Origin: Candidatus Parcubacteria bacterium
GTDB taxonomy: Bacteria; Patescibacteriota; Minisyncoccia; Phycocordibacterales; Zambryskibacteraceae
Direction: 5' to 3'
Assembly: GCA_019661865.1 (NCBI GenBank)
Contig: JAIFWJ010000007.1
Coordinates: 1 to 36,249, forward strand
Length of the DNA stretch: 36,249 nt
Shown: piece after piece, positions 34,874 through 36,249 of the stretch
Numbering within the stretch: the stretch's first letter is position 1
Layout of the letters: the number at the start of each line of letters is the position of its first letter
Made by a program: the position numbers and the translations under genes
Notes under the pieces: generated by a model
Told to the model about the DNA's origin: nothing
Seen by the model: the letters and a program-made list of their open reading frames with translations, nothing else
Databases searched by the model: none

Positions 34874-34882
34874 GATAATGAA

Positions 34883-35581
34883 TTATTTGTTAGATTCCCC
34901 CATCTTTCCCTGCCTGCCGGCAGGCAGGTCGAAGATGTCTCCTCTATATATCCAGACCTTCACCCCAATGGTCCCATAAGGCATAATCGCCTTAGTAGAT
35001 GAGTAATCTACATCTGCGCGGAAAGTTTGAAGAGGTATGCGTCCGAGCTTTCTGTCCTCGGTACGACTCATAGTGGCGCCACCGAGGCGGCCAGCTAGGA
35101 AGATACGCACACCCAAGACATCACGGTTGGCCATAACTTTCTCCATCATCTGCTTGACCACGCGACGGAATGGAAGTCTCTTCTCAAGACCCTCCACTAC
35201 CATCTGGGAGACTATAGTTGCATTAGATTCTGGAGACTTAATTTCTTTTATATCGAGCTTTAGATCGAGGTTATTGCCCAGGAGTTTGCGCTTCTTAAGA
35301 AGTGAAATCATAGACTCACGGAGTTTCTGTGCTCCATCTCCCTGACGACCAATGATCATGCCAGGACGTGAGGTAGAAATAATTATATGAATTGCTTTCT
35401 GACTTCTCTCAATCTCTACATCAGAAACATAAAAACCCTTAAGTCTCTTTTCTAAATACTCTCTTATTAAGACATCAGTCCGCAAGAACTCCGGAAACTT
35501 ACCCTTAGGAGAAAACCACCTCGACTTCCAGTCGCGCAGTATTCCAAGTCTATGTGAATATGGATGAACTGTATGTGTCAT
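34883..35581 (-). CDS. rpsC: 30S ribosomal protein S3
   Basis: 232 aa; RPGMIIGRQGDGAQKLRESM, GVRIFLAGRLGGATMSRTE, GVKVWIYRGDIFDLPAGRQGKMGESNK. Confidence 0.96.
   Translation of the reverse strand: MTHTVHPYSHRLGILRDWKSRWFSPKGKFPEFLRTDVLIREYLEKRLKGFYVSDVEIERSQKAIHIIISTSRPGMIIGRQGDGAQKLRESMISLLKKRKLLGNNLDLKLDIKEIKSPESNATIVSQMVVEGLEKRLPFRRVVKQMMEKVMANRDVLGVRIFLAGRLGGATMSRTEDRKLGRIPLQTFRADVDYSSTKAIMPYGTIGVKVWIYRGDIFDLPAGRQGKMGESNK
34909..34928. repeat. Perfect 20-bp palindrome inside rpsC encoding LPAGRQ
   Basis: CCTGCCTGCCGGCAGGCAGG equals its own reverse complement. Confidence 0.95.
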
Positions 35582-35582
35582 A

Positions 35583-35933
35583 TTATTTTTTAGCCTTCAG
35601 CTTAGCTTCTGCGAGAACAATATCCACATGCGAAGTCCTCTTTCTCATAGAAAATGCTCGGCCGCGTGACATAGGTAAGCTTCTGTATAAAGTCTTTCCT
35701 GGATCCACGCTAATCTTCTTCACGATGAGATTATCTGTAGAGAGTGAAAGGTTCTTAGCGTTTGAAACTGCAGAGGCAAGGAGTTTCTTCAGTGGAAGTC
35801 CTGCACGCTTAGGAACGTAAGTAAGTATAGATAAAGCATCATCTACTTTTTTTCCACGTACCATGTTAGCCACAAGGCGAACTTTCCTTGGTGATTGTCG
35901 ATAGTTAGAAAGTGTAGCTTTAGCTTCGGCCAT
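35583..35933 (-). CDS. rplV: 50S ribosomal protein L22
   Basis: 116 aa; LSNYRQSPRKVRLVANMVRGKKVDDALSILTYVPKRAGLPLKKLLASAVSNA. Confidence 0.95.
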   Translation of the reverse strand: MAEAKATLSNYRQSPRKVRLVANMVRGKKVDDALSILTYVPKRAGLPLKKLLASAVSNAKNLSLSTDNLIVKKISVDPGKTLYRSLPMSRGRAFSMRKRTSHVDIVLAEAKLKAKK

Positions 35934-35944
35934 GTAATTATTAT

Positions 35945-36249
35945 TTATTTTTTGGCTGTCTCGGTAGAAGCCTTAGCTGCTTTAGCGGCAGATACTTCTG
36001 CTTCTTTCTTCTTAGTCTCAAGCTCCTTCTGCATCTTACCACCGTGCTTTATGAACTTGCGTGTAAGAGAAAACTCACCGAGCCTATGTCCGACCATGTC
36101 CTCAGTAACGAAGACTTCAGGATGATCCTTGCCGTTATGAACTCCGAAGGTGAAGCCCACCATCTCGGGAGCAATCTGCGAAGCTCTGGCCCATGTCTTA
36201 ATAACCCCAGTATTACCCGGTTTCTTGCCCTCAATCTTCTTAAGTAGAC
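35945..36249 (-). CDS. rpsS: 30S ribosomal protein S19 (N-terminus beyond window)
   Basis: Frame stays open to window edge: [71 protein letters not shown]..., C-terminal Lys/Ala-rich tail. Confidence 0.94.
   Translation of the reverse strand, partial: LLKKIEGKKPGNTGVIKTWARASQIAPEMVGFTFGVHNGKDHPEVFVTEDMVGHRLGEFSLTRKFIKHGGKMQKELETKKKEAEVSAAKAAKASTETAKK

Noticed and set aside
1-36249. CRISPR arrays, rRNA genes, transposases, prophage or known defence genes
   Set aside because: Searched by eye; no regularly spaced repeats, rRNA motifs or matching protein families found.

Overview
The window looks like a contiguous chromosomal segment of a Patescibacteria/CPR bacterium, probably Parcubacteria-like. 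That placement is inferred from gene content, the missing rpmD, the in-frame LPAGRQG palindrome, and the many promoters lying right at start codons. From left to right it contains: (1) a minus-strand type IV pilus locus (pilin, pilC, pilT, CheY-like regulator, pilB, small membrane protein, pilO-, pilN-like, pilM) with a divergent comF; (2) tRNA-Ser(GCU) with a duplicated 5' fragment; (3) a small accessory block with two small membrane proteins, a PAP2 phosphatase and a solo sigma factor; (4) a CvpA-CAP fusion, a PDZ-less HtrA, mscL, recG and tRNA-Ile(UAU); (5) ftsH, smpB and ssrA (tmRNA); (6) a hypothetical gene, an HD hydrolase and a DoxX-like protein; (7) infC-rpmI-rplT; (8) a beta-CASP nuclease, a candidate structured RNA and ndk; (9) GH130, map, adk, secY and the spc/S10 ribosomal operon without rpmC or rpmD. 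The observations I rate highest are: a recurrent -10 box placed exactly 6 nt before ATG (leaderless genes), tRNA-Ile(UAU), a long tmRNA tag ending YARA, the palindromic LPAGRQG insertion in rpsC, a multi-hairpin intergenic RNA candidate upstream of a DUF2238-like gene, and a promoter plus terminator-like element between rplE and rpsN. No CRISPR array, rRNA, transposase or prophage was found. No database search or folding program was run.
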